A stretch of 64,000 bases of DNA from NCBI RefSeq assembly GCF_007856155.1, contig NZ_CP042266.1:5766001-5830000 (forward strand), written 5' to 3'. Shown one piece after another: positions 1 through 10,074 of this stretch (positions within the stretch are counted from its first letter, which is position 1; each line of letters begins with the position of its first letter). Below the pieces are notes generated by a model. That model worked only from the letters and a program-made list of their open reading frames with translations, was not told where the DNA came from and ran no database searches. The translations under genes were made by a program, and so were the position numbers. The DNA comes from Streptomyces qinzhouensis (GTDB taxonomy: Bacteria; Actinomycetota; Actinomycetes; Streptomycetales; Streptomycetaceae).

Positions 1-230
1 ACCGGCAGATCATCTCCGACGAGCCGCTGACCAAGGCGCTGCACCTGATGCGCCGCCTGGTCACCGGGCAGGCGGCGACCGCGGAGGCGGTCACCGTCCG
101 TGAGGTGGAGCGTGCCCGCTGGTCCGCCTCCGATCTGGCGCACCGGGTGCCCGCCGGGCATGCGGTGCTCTCCCTGACGACGGTCGGGGGCGACCATACG
201 CCGCCGCTCCTGGTGGATCTGCGGACCTGA
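1..230 (+). CDS. 3' end of an unidentified protein (5' partial)
   Basis: An open frame enters from the left edge (first complete codon at position 3) and stops with TGA at 228-230, giving 75 residues of a C-terminus. The visible part has a helical stretch (LTKALHLMRRLVTG) and then a mixed segment with no signal peptide, membrane span or motif that I recognise. Codon use is typical of the chromosome. It reads towards the PucR-type regulator that starts 155 bp downstream. Function cannot be assigned from this fragment. Confidence 0.7.
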   Translation, partial: RQIISDEPLTKALHLMRRLVTGQAATAEAVTVREVERARWSASDLAHRVPAGHAVLSLTTVGGDHTPPLLVDLRT

Positions 231-384
231 CCCGCCGGGGGCGATCCCGCGGCCGACCGGCTCCGGGCTGCCGTACTGCTACGGGCTGGCAGAATCGGAA
301 CAGGCCGTTCATACGTGACGGCGCACTGCCTGCTCTCCCGCGCCGCGCCCCGTCCGGCGCACCACCCGAAGGGCCCACGGTCCC

Positions 385-1986
385 ATGCCCCCCACACTCG
401 CCGCCCTGGTCCAGCACTCCACGCTCAAGCTCGTCGTCCGGGCGGGCGAGGGCGGGCTGGACCGGGAGGTGCGGTGGGCGCACGTCAGCGAGCTGGCCGA
501 CCCGGTGCCGTATCTGGAGGGCGGGGAGCTGCTGCTCGTCACCGCGATCACGCTGGACGTGCACGACCGGGACACCATGCGGCGCTATGTCCGCCGGCTG
601 ATGGACGCCGGGGTGGTCGGGCTCGGGTTCGCCGTCGGCGTCCACCACGACGCCGTACCGGACGCACTTCTCGAGGCGGCCGGGGAGGCGGACTTCCCGC
701 TGCTCGAAGTGCCGCGGCGGACGCCGTTCCTCGCCATCGGCAAGGTGGTCTCGGCGGCCATCGCGGCCGATCAGTACCGCGCGGTGACCGCGGGCTTCGC
801 CGTCCAGCGGGAGCTGACCCGGGCCGCGCTCGCGGGCGGGCCCGGTGCGGTCCTGGCCCGGCTCGCCGGATACCTCGACGGCTGGGCGGCGCTCTACGAC
901 ACCTCCGGCGCAGTCATCGCCGCCGCACCCGACTGGGCGGCCCGGCGGGCGGCCCGGCACTCCGCCGACGCCGAACGGCTGCGGGAGCGCTCCGCGCCCG
1001 CCAGCGCCGTCGTCGCCGACACCGACGCCGGGAACGACCGCGTCGAACTCCAGTCCCTGGGCATCGGGCGCCGGGTCCGGGGCGTCCTGGCGGTGGGCAC
1101 CGGCGCGCCCCTCGGCACCGCCGAACGGTACGCGGTCCACTCCGCCATCGCCCTGCTCACCCTGGCGACCGAACGCTCCCGCTCGCTTCAGCAGGCCGAG
1201 CGGCGGATCGGCGCGGCCGTGCTGCGGATGCTGCTGGCGGGGCATCCGGACGACGCCCGCGCGGTCTCCGGCGAGCTGTACGACACCCTCCTCGACGCCC
1301 CCTTCCGGGTGCTGGTCGCCGAACCCGCCGACCCGGCGGCGCCGGACGCGGGCGAGGCCCTGGGGAGCCTGACCGAGGCGCTGGAGTCGGCGGCCTCCCG
1401 GGCGGGCGAGCCCGTCATCGCCGTACAGGAGCCGGCCGGGCGGCTGGTGGTGCTGGCCGTCGGCGGGGGAGCGGTCGTGGAGTCCTGCGCCGACGCCTAC
1501 GCCGACCGGCCCGCGCAAGACCCCGGCGACGGGGGCGACCCGCCCCTCTATCTGGGGCTCTCCGCCGCGACCGCGGCCGGTTCGGGTCCCGCCGCCGCGC
1601 CCGCCGCCCTCCGGCAGGCCGAGCAGGCGCTGTCCGTCGCCCGGCGCCGCGGCCGCGCGCTGGTCGAACACGGTGAGCTGGTCGCGGGCTCGGTCCTGCC
1701 CCTCCTCGCGGACGACGCCGTACGGGCCTTCGCCGACGGGCTGCTGCGACCGCTGTACGAGCACGATGCGACGGGCCGCGGCGATCTGGTGGCGTCCCTG
1801 CGGGCCTGGCTCTCCCGCCACGGACAGTGGGACGCGGCGGCGGCCGACCTCGGCGTGCACCGCCATACGCTCCGCTACCGGATGCGGCGGGTGGAGGAGA
1901 TCCTCGGCCGCTCCCTGGACGATCCGGACGTCCGGATGGAGCTCTGGCTCTCCCTGAAGACGACGGAACCCACCACCGGAGCCTGA
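385..1986 (+). CDS. PucR-family transcriptional regulator
   Basis: The 533-residue product matches the PucR/CdaR architecture. An N-terminal PucR ligand-sensing domain (about residues 1-125, with the typical LYLEGGELLLVT-like segment) is followed by a GGDEF-like middle region. The C-terminal helix-turn-helix of the HTH_30 type lies at about residues 470-525 and contains LGVHRHTLRYRMRRVE. Such regulators usually control catabolic genes for purines, amines or amino acids. The aldehyde dehydrogenase and transporter downstream are plausible targets, but that is inference. The ATG at 385 opens directly into the PucR domain. The family is certain; the ligand is unknown. Confidence 0.9.
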   Translation: MPPTLAALVQHSTLKLVVRAGEGGLDREVRWAHVSELADPVPYLEGGELLLVTAITLDVHDRDTMRRYVRRLMDAGVVGLGFAVGVHHDAVPDALLEAAGEADFPLLEVPRRTPFLAIGKVVSAAIAADQYRAVTAGFAVQRELTRAALAGGPGAVLARLAGYLDGWAALYDTSGAVIAAAPDWAARRAARHSADAERLRERSAPASAVVADTDAGNDRVELQSLGIGRRVRGVLAVGTGAPLGTAERYAVHSAIALLTLATERSRSLQQAERRIGAAVLRMLLAGHPDDARAVSGELYDTLLDAPFRVLVAEPADPAAPDAGEALGSLTEALESAASRAGEPVIAVQEPAGRLVVLAVGGGAVVESCADAYADRPAQDPGDGGDPPLYLGLSAATAAGSGPAAAPAALRQAEQALSVARRRGRALVEHGELVAGSVLPLLADDAVRAFADGLLRPLYEHDATGRGDLVASLRAWLSRHGQWDAAAADLGVHRHTLRYRMRRVEEILGRSLDDPDVRMELWLSLKTTEPTTGA

Positions 1987-2270
1987 CCCCCACCGGCGCC
2001 CGACCGCCGGCCACGCTCGGCTCGGGCCCGCCGGCCTGCCCCGCCCCACCCTCCTTCCTCGCCGGCCGGACGGTGCCCGGAGCATGCCGTGGGACCGGAA
2101 TCCGCTGGTTTCTGCCCGATGGCGGGCAGGACTCTTGGCAGCGAGGGCCGTCAGTACCTAAAGTCCTCTTCGTTGCTGACGTTCGGTTCGCTCGGGACCG
2201 TTCCGTCCCCTCCCCGCTTCCGGACGCCCGGTGTGCCCCGACGCGTCCGAGCGCCCCGCGAAGGACCCCG

Positions 2271-3239
2271 ATGACCCGACCCGCCCCTGCCCTGAGCACG
2301 CCCGCAGCCGGTGCCGAACCGTCCCTCTCCCCGGGCCCCGCCCCCGCCGGACGCCGGATCACCGGTGCCGTCTGGGCCGCTCTCGCCATCGTGTACGTCG
2401 TCTGGGGCTCGACCTACCTCGGAATCGCCGTCGCCGTCGAGACCATGCCGCCGTTCCTCTCCGCCGGGGTCCGGTTCGCACTGGCCGGAGTGCTGCTCGG
2501 GGCGATCGTCGCCTGGCGGCAGGGGTTCGCCGCGCTCAAGGTCACCCGGGCGCAGCTCGGTTCCGCCGTACTCGTCGGGCTGCTGCTCCTGCTCGGCGGC
2601 AACAGCCTCGTCGTTCTCGCCGAGACCGCCATTCCCTCCGGGCTCGCCGCACTCCTCGTCGCCATCGTGCCCGCCTGGGTCGTCGTGCTGCGCCGGGCCG
2701 CCGGCGAGCGGCCGGGCGGCCGGGCGTACGCCGGAGTCGCCATCGGGCTCGCCGGGCTCGCCGTGCTCACCCTGCCCGGCCTCAGCGGCGATGTGCGGAT
2801 GTGGGGCGTGCTGATCGTGATCGCGGCCACCGTGAGCTGGTCGGTGGGGTCGTTCGTCTCCTCCCGGATACCGATGCCGGGCAATCCCTTCACGGCCAGT
2901 GCGTACGAGATGGTCGCGGGCGGCGTCGGCTGCGCCCTGGTGGGCCTCGGCCGCGGTGAGCACCTCGGCTTCTCGGTCGCCGAGGTCTCCACCCGTTCCT
3001 GGCTGGCCCTCGCCTATCTGGTGGTCTTCGGCTCGCTGGTGGCGTTCACCGCGTACGCCTGGCTGCTGCACTCCGCACCGCTGTCGCTGGTCGCCACCTA
3101 CGCGTACGTCAATCCGGTCGTCGCGGTCTTCCTCGGCGCCGTGTTCCTGAGCGAACCCGTCAGCTGGCCGATCCTGCTCGGCGGCGGGATCGTGGTCGCC
3201 GCGGTCTGTCTGATCGTGAGCACCGAACGCCGCGGCTGA
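2271..3239 (+). CDS. EamA-family (DMT superfamily) membrane transporter
   Basis: The product is 322 residues with about ten hydrophobic segments arranged as two EamA repeats, the usual drug/metabolite transporter size. The first span holds the family signature around YVVWGSTYLGIAVAVETMPP. I chose the ATG at 2271 because AAGGA lies seven bases upstream and the frame before it is not membrane-like. It should sit in the cytoplasmic membrane and probably exports a small metabolite, but the substrate cannot be read from sequence. It lies between the PucR regulator and the aldehyde dehydrogenase on the same strand, with a 284-bp spacer upstream that suggests its own promoter. Confidence 0.88.
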   Translation: MTRPAPALSTPAAGAEPSLSPGPAPAGRRITGAVWAALAIVYVVWGSTYLGIAVAVETMPPFLSAGVRFALAGVLLGAIVAWRQGFAALKVTRAQLGSAVLVGLLLLLGGNSLVVLAETAIPSGLAALLVAIVPAWVVVLRRAAGERPGGRAYAGVAIGLAGLAVLTLPGLSGDVRMWGVLIVIAATVSWSVGSFVSSRIPMPGNPFTASAYEMVAGGVGCALVGLGRGEHLGFSVAEVSTRSWLALAYLVVFGSLVAFTAYAWLLHSAPLSLVATYAYVNPVVAVFLGAVFLSEPVSWPILLGGGIVVAAVCLIVSTERRG

Positions 3240-3403
3240 CCGGCGCCCCGGGTGGCCCCGGGGCCACCCCCGTACCCCGGTGGCCACGCCAAAGCGTCGG
3301 ATCCCCGGTACCGATCACTCCACCCCGGACAAACGACCACGCCACCTCTCCCACCTACCGTGGGACCGCACACCCCCATCTCCTACCTCGGAAGGGCCGG
3401 GAC

Positions 3404-4849
3404 ATGACCTCCACCCACGCCTTCTGGCTCGCCGGCCGCCAGGCCACCGGTGAGACCTCGTTCGACGTCACCAACTCGTGGGACGGACGGCTCGTCGGCA
3501 CGGTCTCCGTACCGACCGAGGCGCAGGTCGAGGAGGCCGTCGCCGCCGCGTACGCCGTACGGGACGAATTCGCCGCGACCCCCGCCCATGTCCGGGCCGC
3601 CGCCCTCGACCATGTCTCGCGCCGGCTCGCCGAGCGCACCGAGGAGATCGCGCAGCTCATCTCCGCCGAGAACGGCAAGCCCATCAAGTGGGCCCGCGGC
3701 GAGGTCGGCCGGGCCGTGTCCGTCTTCCGGTTCGCCGCCGAGGAGGCCCGCCGCTTCAACGGCGGCGAGGCGCAGCGGCTGGACACCGACGCCGGCGGCG
3801 TCGGCCGGCTGGCGCTCACCCGCCGGGTGCCGCGGGGCGTGGTCCTCGGCATCGCGCCGTTCAACTTCCCGCTGAACCTCAGCGCCCACAAGGTCGCCCC
3901 GGCCATCGCCGTCGGCGCGCCGATCATCCTCAAGCCCGCCCCGGCGACCCCGATCTCCTCGCTGATCCTGGGCGAGCTGCTGGCCGAGACCGACCTCCCG
4001 GCCGGTTCCTGGTCCGTGCTGACCGTCCCCAACGACCGGATGCCCGCCCTGGTGCGGGACGAGCGGCTGCCCGTGATCTCCTTCACCGGCTCCGGCCCGG
4101 TCGGTTACGCGATCATGGACTCGGTGCCGCGCAAGCACACCACGCTGGAGCTGGGCGGCAACGGCGCGGCCGTCGTCCTCGCCGACTGGTCCTCCGAGGC
4201 CGACCTGAACTGGGCCGCGAGCCGGATCGCGACCTTCTCCAACTACCAGGGCGGCCAGTCCTGCATCTCCGTCCAGCGGGTGATCGCGGACGCCTCCGTC
4301 TACGAGCGGCTGCTGCCGAAGATCGTCGCGGCCGTCGAGGCCCAGGTCACCGGTGACCCGTCGGACGCCGCCACCGATGTCGGCCCGCTGGTCAGCGAGG
4401 ACGCCGCCCGCCGGGTGGAGTCCTGGGTCGACGAGGCCGTCGCCGCGGGCGCCGCCCTGCTCACCGGCGGCAAGCGCGACGGCGCCACCTACGCGCCGAC
4501 CGTGCTCGCCGATGTGCCGGCCGAGACCACGATCTCCTGCGAGGAGGTCTTCGGCCCGGTGCTGACCGTCACCCGGGTGGACGGCGAGGAGGCCGCCTTC
4601 GCGGCCGTCAACGACTCCAAGTACGGCCTTCAGGCGGGTGTCTTCACCCACGATGTGCAGACCGCGTTCCGCGCCCACCGCGCGCTGGAGGTCGGTGGCG
4701 TGATCGTCGGCGACGTACCCTCGTACCGTGCGGACCAGATGCCGTACGGCGGTGCCAAGCAGTCCGGCGTCGGCCGTGAGGGCGTCGCGTACGCGATGGA
4801 CGACTACACCTACGAGCGGGTGCTGGTACTCACCGGCCTGGCCCTCTGA
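3404..4849 (+). CDS. NAD(P)-dependent aldehyde dehydrogenase
   Basis: This is a 481-residue member of the aldehyde dehydrogenase superfamily, oxidising an aldehyde to an acid with NAD(P)+. The catalytic cysteine is Cys287 in GGQSCISVQR and the general-base glutamate is Glu249 in LELGGN. The cofactor-binding signature FNFPLNLSAHK and the later EEVFGPVL motif are intact. An AAGG-type ribosome site precedes the ATG. The substrate is not evident; members with this CIS motif include lactaldehyde- and phosphonoacetaldehyde-type enzymes. A strong terminator follows, so the gene is probably monocistronic or ends a short unit with the EamA gene. Confidence 0.93.
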   Translation: MTSTHAFWLAGRQATGETSFDVTNSWDGRLVGTVSVPTEAQVEEAVAAAYAVRDEFAATPAHVRAAALDHVSRRLAERTEEIAQLISAENGKPIKWARGEVGRAVSVFRFAAEEARRFNGGEAQRLDTDAGGVGRLALTRRVPRGVVLGIAPFNFPLNLSAHKVAPAIAVGAPIILKPAPATPISSLILGELLAETDLPAGSWSVLTVPNDRMPALVRDERLPVISFTGSGPVGYAIMDSVPRKHTTLELGGNGAAVVLADWSSEADLNWAASRIATFSNYQGGQSCISVQRVIADASVYERLLPKIVAAVEAQVTGDPSDAATDVGPLVSEDAARRVESWVDEAVAAGAALLTGGKRDGATYAPTVLADVPAETTISCEEVFGPVLTVTRVDGEEAAFAAVNDSKYGLQAGVFTHDVQTAFRAHRALEVGGVIVGDVPSYRADQMPYGGAKQSGVGREGVAYAMDDYTYERVLVLTGLAL

Positions 4850-4866
4850 GGCCCGCTCCCTCGGCC

Positions 4867-4912
4867 CGGCGGCCGGAGCCCTGCTGTGCGGGGGCTCCGG
4901 CCGCCGTGTTTT
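4867..4912 (+). terminator. Rho-independent terminator after aldehyde dehydrogenase
   Basis: A perfect 14-bp GC-rich stem (4867-4880 pairs with 4893-4906) closes a 12-base loop and is followed by GTGTTTT. It lies 18 bp after the aldehyde dehydrogenase stop. Confidence 0.85.
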
Positions 4913-5077
4913 CCCCTCCGCGGGGACATCGCCCGACCGGATCCGGCGGGATGGTGCACCCGCCGGGTATCGGGTAGGACAAAGGTGTACGAGTCAGTAG
5001 CACCGGCCGGTGTGCCCGCGCCCGCCCGGCCGGCATCCGACGACGCCCGCACCCGACACCGCGGCGAGGTGGACCTC

Positions 5078-7027
5078 ATGACCGCACCACTGGAGAAGGA
5101 CCGGCCCCCCAGGGTCACCGAGCGGGAGGCCCGGCAGGTCGCCGAGGCCGCCCGCGAACAGGACTGGCGCAAGCCGAGCTTCGCCAAGGAGCTGTTCCTC
5201 GGACGGTTCCGGCTCGACCTGATCCACCCGCACCCCCTCCCCGCCGGCGAGGACGTCCGGCGCGGCGAGGAGTTCCTCTCCAGACTGCGCGCCTTCTGCG
5301 AATCCTCGGTGGACGGCGCGCTGATCGAACGGGAGGACCGCATCCCCGACGAGGTGATCGGCGGACTGCGGGAACTGGGCGCGCTCGGCATGAAGATCGA
5401 CCCCAAGTACGGCGGCCTCGGCCTCACGCAGGTCTACTACAACAAGGCGCTCGCCCTCGTCGGCTCCGCGAGCCCCGCGATCGGCGCCCTGCTCTCCGCA
5501 CACCAGTCCATCGGCGTACCGCAGCCGCTGAAGCTCTTCGGCACCCAGGAGCAGAAGGACGCCTTCCTGCCCCGGCTCGCCCGCCACGCCATCTCCGCCT
5601 TCCTGCTCACCGAGCCGGACGTGGGCTCCGACCCGGCCCGGCTGGCCACCACCGCCCTGCCGGACGGCGACGAGTACATCCTCGACGGTGTGAAACTCTG
5701 GACGACCAACGGCGTCGTCGCCGACCTCCTCGTGGTGATGGCCCGGGTGCCGCGGTCCGACGGCCACCCCGGCGGGATCACCGCCTTCGTCGTCGAGGCC
5801 GACAGCGACGGCATCACGGTCGAGAACCGCAACACGTTCATGGGCCTGCGCGGACTGGAGAACGGCGTCACCCGCTTCCACCGGGTCCGGGTCCCGGCGG
5901 CCAACCGCATCGGCCCCGAGGGCGCGGGCCTGAAGATCGCCCTCACCACCCTCAACACCGGCCGGCTCTCCCTGCCCGCGATGTGCGTCGGCGCGGGCAA
6001 ATGGTGTCTGAAGATCGCCCGCGAATGGTCGGCCGTCCGCGAGCAGTGGGGCCGGCCGGTCGCCCGCCACGAGGCCGTCGGCGCGAAGATCTCCTTCATC
6101 GCGGCCACCACCTTCGCCCTCGAAGCCGTCGTCGACCTCGCCTCCCAGATGGCCGACGAGGACCGCAACGACATCCGGATCGAAGCGGCCCTCGCCAAGC
6201 TCTACGGCTCCGAAATGGCCTGTCTGATGGCCGACGAGCTGGTCCAGATCCGCGGCGGCCGCGGCTTCGAGACCGCCGGATCGCTGGCCGCCCGCGGCGA
6301 ACGCGCGGTCGCCGCCGAACAACTCCTGCGCGATCTGCGGATCAACCGCATCTTCGAGGGCTCCACGGAGATCATGCATCTGCTGATCGCCCGGGAGGCC
6401 GTCGACGCCCATCTCAAGGTCGCGGGCGGACTGATCGACCCGGACACCTCGCTGGGCGACAAGGCGAAGGCGGGCGCCCAGGCCGGGGCCTTCTACGCCC
6501 GCTGGCTGCCGCAGCTCGTCACCGGGCCCGGCCGGCTCCCGACCTCGTACCAGGAATTCCACCCGGCCGGCCACCCCGACCTCGCCACCCATCTCCGGTA
6601 CGTCGAACGCGCCTCGCGCCGGCTCGCCCGCGCCACCTTCCTCGGCATGGCCCGCTGGCAGGGGCGGATGGAGACCAAACAGGGCTTCCTCGGCCGGATC
6701 GTCGACATCGGCGCCGAACTGTTCGCGATGAGCGCCGCCTGCGTCCGCGCGGAGCTGCTGCGCGGCGGCGGGGACGGCCACGGGCGGGAGGCGTACCAGC
6801 TGGCCGACGCGTTCTGCCGGCAGTCCAGGCTGCGGGTGGAGGAGCTGTTCGGCCGGCTCTGGAAGAACACCGACGACATCGACCGCAAGGTCGTCGGCAA
6901 GGTGCTCGCCGGTGCGTACACCTGGCTGGAGGAGGGGGTCATCGACCCCAGCGGCGACGCCCCGTGGATCGCCGACGCCACCCCCGGCCCCTCCCACCGG
7001 GAGAACGTCCACCGCCCGATCCCCTGA
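5078..7027 (+). CDS. Large acyl-CoA dehydrogenase with C-terminal extension
   Basis: The product (649 residues from the ATG at 5078) is an FAD-dependent acyl-CoA dehydrogenase longer than the usual ~380-400. The N-terminal helical domain begins near residue 65. The flavin-binding middle domain holds TEPDVGSDPARL, and the C-terminal domain contains IRGGRGFETAGSL and NRIFEGSTEIMHL. About 150 extra helical residues follow, as in the large FadE-type actinobacterial enzymes. It probably acts in fatty-acid or branched-chain acyl-CoA oxidation. I chose ATG 5078 because GAGGTGG precedes it and upstream codons are not protein-like. It is flanked by terminators, so it likely forms its own unit. Confidence 0.92.
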   Translation: MTAPLEKDRPPRVTEREARQVAEAAREQDWRKPSFAKELFLGRFRLDLIHPHPLPAGEDVRRGEEFLSRLRAFCESSVDGALIEREDRIPDEVIGGLRELGALGMKIDPKYGGLGLTQVYYNKALALVGSASPAIGALLSAHQSIGVPQPLKLFGTQEQKDAFLPRLARHAISAFLLTEPDVGSDPARLATTALPDGDEYILDGVKLWTTNGVVADLLVVMARVPRSDGHPGGITAFVVEADSDGITVENRNTFMGLRGLENGVTRFHRVRVPAANRIGPEGAGLKIALTTLNTGRLSLPAMCVGAGKWCLKIAREWSAVREQWGRPVARHEAVGAKISFIAATTFALEAVVDLASQMADEDRNDIRIEAALAKLYGSEMACLMADELVQIRGGRGFETAGSLAARGERAVAAEQLLRDLRINRIFEGSTEIMHLLIAREAVDAHLKVAGGLIDPDTSLGDKAKAGAQAGAFYARWLPQLVTGPGRLPTSYQEFHPAGHPDLATHLRYVERASRRLARATFLGMARWQGRMETKQGFLGRIVDIGAELFAMSAACVRAELLRGGGDGHGREAYQLADAFCRQSRLRVEELFGRLWKNTDDIDRKVVGKVLAGAYTWLEEGVIDPSGDAPWIADATPGPSHRENVHRPIP

Positions 7028-7054
7028 CACCGGCCTCCGGCCGGGACAGGCCAA

Positions 7055-7090
7055 GGGGCCGGGGACCCGGCCGGGTGGGCCCCCGGCCCG
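7055..7090 (+). terminator. Probable terminator after acyl-CoA dehydrogenase
   Basis: GGGCCGGGG at 7056-7064 pairs with CCCCGGCCC at 7081-7089, with a second palindrome inside the loop. There is no clear T-run. The rest of the 315-bp spacer (7028-7342) is very GC-rich, with a direct repeat of CCGGCGCCTGGA at about 7094 and 7123. I see no gene in it. Confidence 0.55.
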
Positions 7091-7342
7091 TACCGGCGCC
7101 TGGAGCCCGGCGCCCGGACTGCCCGGCGCCTGGACTGTCGGGCGTGGGCGCCGCCCGCCGGGCCGCGAGACCGGCCGCCCGGACCGTGCCCGGCGACCAC
7201 GGCCCCCCGCCGGAGGCGAACCGGCTGTCCGGGGGCGCGCCCGTGCCCCGGCCCCCTCGCCGCAGGCGCCCCCGCGACCCCACCGCGCCCAAGGCGTACC
7301 CGCGCTGCTCCGGTCCGGCGGTATTGCCGACACAATGGGGGC

Positions 7343-8599
7343 ATGAGCGACAGCCCATCCCCCCTCGCCGATCCGCACACCGTCTTCGCGCCCGACCCGG
7401 GCCCGGGCCCGCGGGACCTCGTCGTCCTCGGCTCGACCGGTTCCATCGGTACGCAGGCCATCGACCTCGTGCTGCGCAATCCGGACCGGTTCCGGGTCAC
7501 CGCGCTCTCCGCGGCGGGTGGCCGGGTCGGCCTCCTCGCCGAGCAGGCCAGGACGCTGCGGGTGGCGGCCGTCGCGGTCGCCCGTGAGGACTCCGTACCC
7601 GCCCTGCGCGAGGCGCTGGCCGCCGAGTACGGCGGCGAGTCGCTGCCCGAGATCCTCGCCGGGCCCACCGCCGCCGCCGAGCTGGCCGCCTCCGACTGCC
7701 ACACCGTGCTCAACGGCATCACGGGCTCCATCGGCCTGGCGCCGACGCTCGCCGCGCTGAAGGCCGGACGGACCCTCGCCCTGGCCAACAAGGAGTCCCT
7801 CATCGTCGGCGGGCCGCTGGTCAAGGAGCTGGCCCGGCCCGGCCAGATCATCCCGGTGGACTCCGAGCACGCCGCGCTCTTCCAGGCCCTGGCCGCCGGA
7901 ACCCGCGCCGATGTGCGCAAGCTGGTCGTCACCGCCTCCGGCGGCCCCTTCCGCGGCCGTACCCGCGCCGAGCTGGCGGCCGTCACCCCCGCCGACGCCC
8001 TGGCACACCCCACCTGGGCCATGGGCCCGGTGATCACGGTCAACAGCGCCACCCTGGTCAACAAGGGCCTCGAAGTCATCGAGGCACATCTGCTGTACGA
8101 CATCCCCTTCGACCGCATCGAGGTCGTCGTCCACCCCCAGTCGTACGTCCACTCCATGGTGGAGTTCACGGACGGCTCCACCCTCGCCCAGGCCACCCCG
8201 CCCGATATGCGCGGCCCCATCGCCATCGGTGTCGGCTGGCCCGAGCGGATCCCTGACGCGGCCCCCGCCTTCGACTGGACCAAGGCGTCCACCTGGGAGT
8301 TCTTCCCGCTGGACACCGAGGCCTTCCCCGCCGTCGGACTCGCCCGGCACGTCGGCGAACTGGGCGGTACCGCCCCCGCCGTGTTCAATGCCGCGAACGA
8401 GGAGTGCGTGGACGCGTTCCTCGCCGGAAAGCTGCCGTTCAACGGAATCATGGATACGGTCACGGATGTCGTCACCGAACACGGGGTGCCCGCGCGGGGA
8501 ACCCGGCTGACGGTCGACGACGTCCTGCAGGCGGAGACCCGGGCCCGGGCCCGGGCCCGGGAACTGGCGGCGAAAGCCATGGCGGAGGCGCGCGCATGA
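7343..8599 (+). CDS. dxr: 1-deoxy-D-xylulose 5-phosphate reductoisomerase
   Basis: This enzyme converts DXP to MEP using NADPH, the second step of the non-mevalonate isoprenoid pathway. The NADPH loop GSTGSIG is at residues 30-36, and the metal/substrate residues are in DSEHAALFQ and in the SGGPFRG and [13 protein letters not shown] motifs. At 418 residues it has a short N-terminal extension relative to E. coli. Its stop overlaps the start of the downstream protease gene (ATGA), and ispG of the same pathway follows, the order known in actinobacteria. Confidence 0.97.
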   Translation: MSDSPSPLADPHTVFAPDPGPGPRDLVVLGSTGSIGTQAIDLVLRNPDRFRVTALSAAGGRVGLLAEQARTLRVAAVAVAREDSVPALREALAAEYGGESLPEILAGPTAAAELAASDCHTVLNGITGSIGLAPTLAALKAGRTLALANKESLIVGGPLVKELARPGQIIPVDSEHAALFQALAAGTRADVRKLVVTASGGPFRGRTRAELAAVTPADALAHPTWAMGPVITVNSATLVNKGLEVIEAHLLYDIPFDRIEVVVHPQSYVHSMVEFTDGSTLAQATPPDMRGPIAIGVGWPERIPDAAPAFDWTKASTWEFFPLDTEAFPAVGLARHVGELGGTAPAVFNAANEECVDAFLAGKLPFNGIMDTVTDVVTEHGVPARGTRLTVDDVLQAETRARARARELAAKAMAEARA

Positions 8600-9897
8600 C
8601 GATGTTGTTGACGGTGCTCGGCATCGCGATGTTCGCGGTCGGGCTGTTGTTCTCCATCGCCTGGCACGAACTGGGCCATCTGTCGACCGCGAAACTGTTC
8701 GGCATCCGGGTGCCGCAGTACATGGTCGGTTTCGGCCCGACCCTGTGGTCCCGGAAGAAGGGCGAGACGGAGTACGGCATCAAGGCCGTCCCCCTCGGCG
8801 GCTACATCCGCATGATCGGGATGTTCCCGCCGGGCGCCGACGGGCGGGTCGAGGCCCGCTCCACCTCCCCGTGGCGGGGCATGATCGAAGACGCCAGAAC
8901 CGCCGCGTACGAGGAGCTGGAACCCGGCGACGAGAAGCGGCTCTTCTACACGCGCAGGCCCTGGAAGCGCGTGATCGTGATGTTCGCCGGGCCGTTCATG
9001 AACCTGGTGCTCGCCGTCGCGATCTTCCTCGGCGTCTCGATGACCTTCGGCTTCGCCACCCAGACCACCGAGGTCGCCGGGGTGCAGCAGTGCGTGATCG
9101 CACAGAGCGCCGACCGCGACACCTGCGCCGCCGCCGACCCCGTATCGCCCGCCCGGGCCGCCGGGCTGCGGACCGGGGACACGATCACCGCCTTCAACGG
9201 TGAACCGGTGAAGGACTGGGCCGCCCTCTCCGACCGCATCCGCGACACCATCGGACCGGCCACCATCACCGTCGAGCGCGGCGGCCGGGAAATCGTCCTG
9301 AACGCGACCCTGCGCGAGAACATGGTGGCCAAGAAGGACGCCGACGGCGAGGTCGTCCCCGGCGAGTACATCCCGGCCGGCTATCTGGGCTTCGCCGCGA
9401 AGACGGAGATCCTCCCGCTCTCCTTCGGCGCGTCCGTGGACCGCATGGGCGGCATGCTCGAGAACGGCGTCGAATCGATCATCGCGCTCCCCACCAAGGT
9501 CCCCGACCTGTGGAACGCAGCCTTCGCCGACGCCGAGCGCAAGGACGACTCCCCGGTCGGAGTGGTCGGCGCGGCCCGGATCAGCGGTGAGGTGATGACC
9601 CTCGACGCCCCCGCGCAGAACCTCTTCGCGATGTTCCTGATGCTGCTCGCGGGCTTCAACCTCTCCCTCTTCCTCTTCAATATGCTGCCGCTGCTGCCAC
9701 TGGACGGCGGCCATATCGCCGGAGCCCTCTGGGAGTCCGTACGGCGCAGGATCGCCCGGCTCTTCCGGCGGCCCGACCCCGGCCCGTTCGACGTGGCCAA
9801 ACTGATGCCGGTCGCCTATGTCGTCGCGGGCATCTTCATCTGCTTCACCCTGCTGGTTCTGGTCGCCGATATCGTCAATCCGGTCAAAATCACCTGA
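8596..9897 (+). CDS. Site-2 metalloprotease (RseP/Rip1-type)
   Basis: This is a 433-residue membrane-embedded zinc protease of the RseP/Rip1 family, which cuts anti-sigma factors and other membrane proteins within the bilayer. The first span carries the zinc motif HELGH at residues 24-28. A PDZ domain occupies about residues 175-270, and the last metal ligand is in [12 protein letters not shown] near the C-terminal spans. The start overlaps the dxr stop by four bases, so the two are co-translated. The dxr-protease-ispG-GNAT order matches Mycobacterium tuberculosis Rv2870c-Rv2867c. Substrates here are unknown. Confidence 0.95.
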   Translation: MTMLLTVLGIAMFAVGLLFSIAWHELGHLSTAKLFGIRVPQYMVGFGPTLWSRKKGETEYGIKAVPLGGYIRMIGMFPPGADGRVEARSTSPWRGMIEDARTAAYEELEPGDEKRLFYTRRPWKRVIVMFAGPFMNLVLAVAIFLGVSMTFGFATQTTEVAGVQQCVIAQSADRDTCAAADPVSPARAAGLRTGDTITAFNGEPVKDWAALSDRIRDTIGPATITVERGGREIVLNATLRENMVAKKDADGEVVPGEYIPAGYLGFAAKTEILPLSFGASVDRMGGMLENGVESIIALPTKVPDLWNAAFADAERKDDSPVGVVGAARISGEVMTLDAPAQNLFAMFLMLLAGFNLSLFLFNMLPLLPLDGGHIAGALWESVRRRIARLFRRPDPGPFDVAKLMPVAYVVAGIFICFTLLVLVADIVNPVKIT

Positions 9898-9925
9898 TCG
9901 GCGGTTGACCTCAGGAAACCGGCCA

Positions 9926-9957
9926 CGGCGACCGGGCGCACAGGTGCTCGGTCGCCG
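9926..9957 (+). terminator. Hairpin between protease gene and ispG
   Basis: CGGCGACCG (9926-9934) pairs with CGGTCGCCG (9949-9957) around a 14-base loop, followed by TCACCTTA. This weak terminator may partly separate ispG from the dxr unit. Confidence 0.55.
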
Positions 9958-10074
9958 TCACCTTAGGGCGGTTCGGGCGCGCGATGTGCTCCCGTCAACC
10001 CGGGTGCCGTAACCTCGATGGCCTGAGCCCGCCGTTCTTCGGGGCCACGTCCACACCATGGGGTAGCACTGCTG

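Noticed and set aside
4994..8482. A 1162-codon open frame on the minus strand
   Set aside because: It lies antisense to the acyl-CoA dehydrogenase and dxr genes, is glycine/arginine-rich and shows the usual mirror-frame pattern of high-GC DNA.
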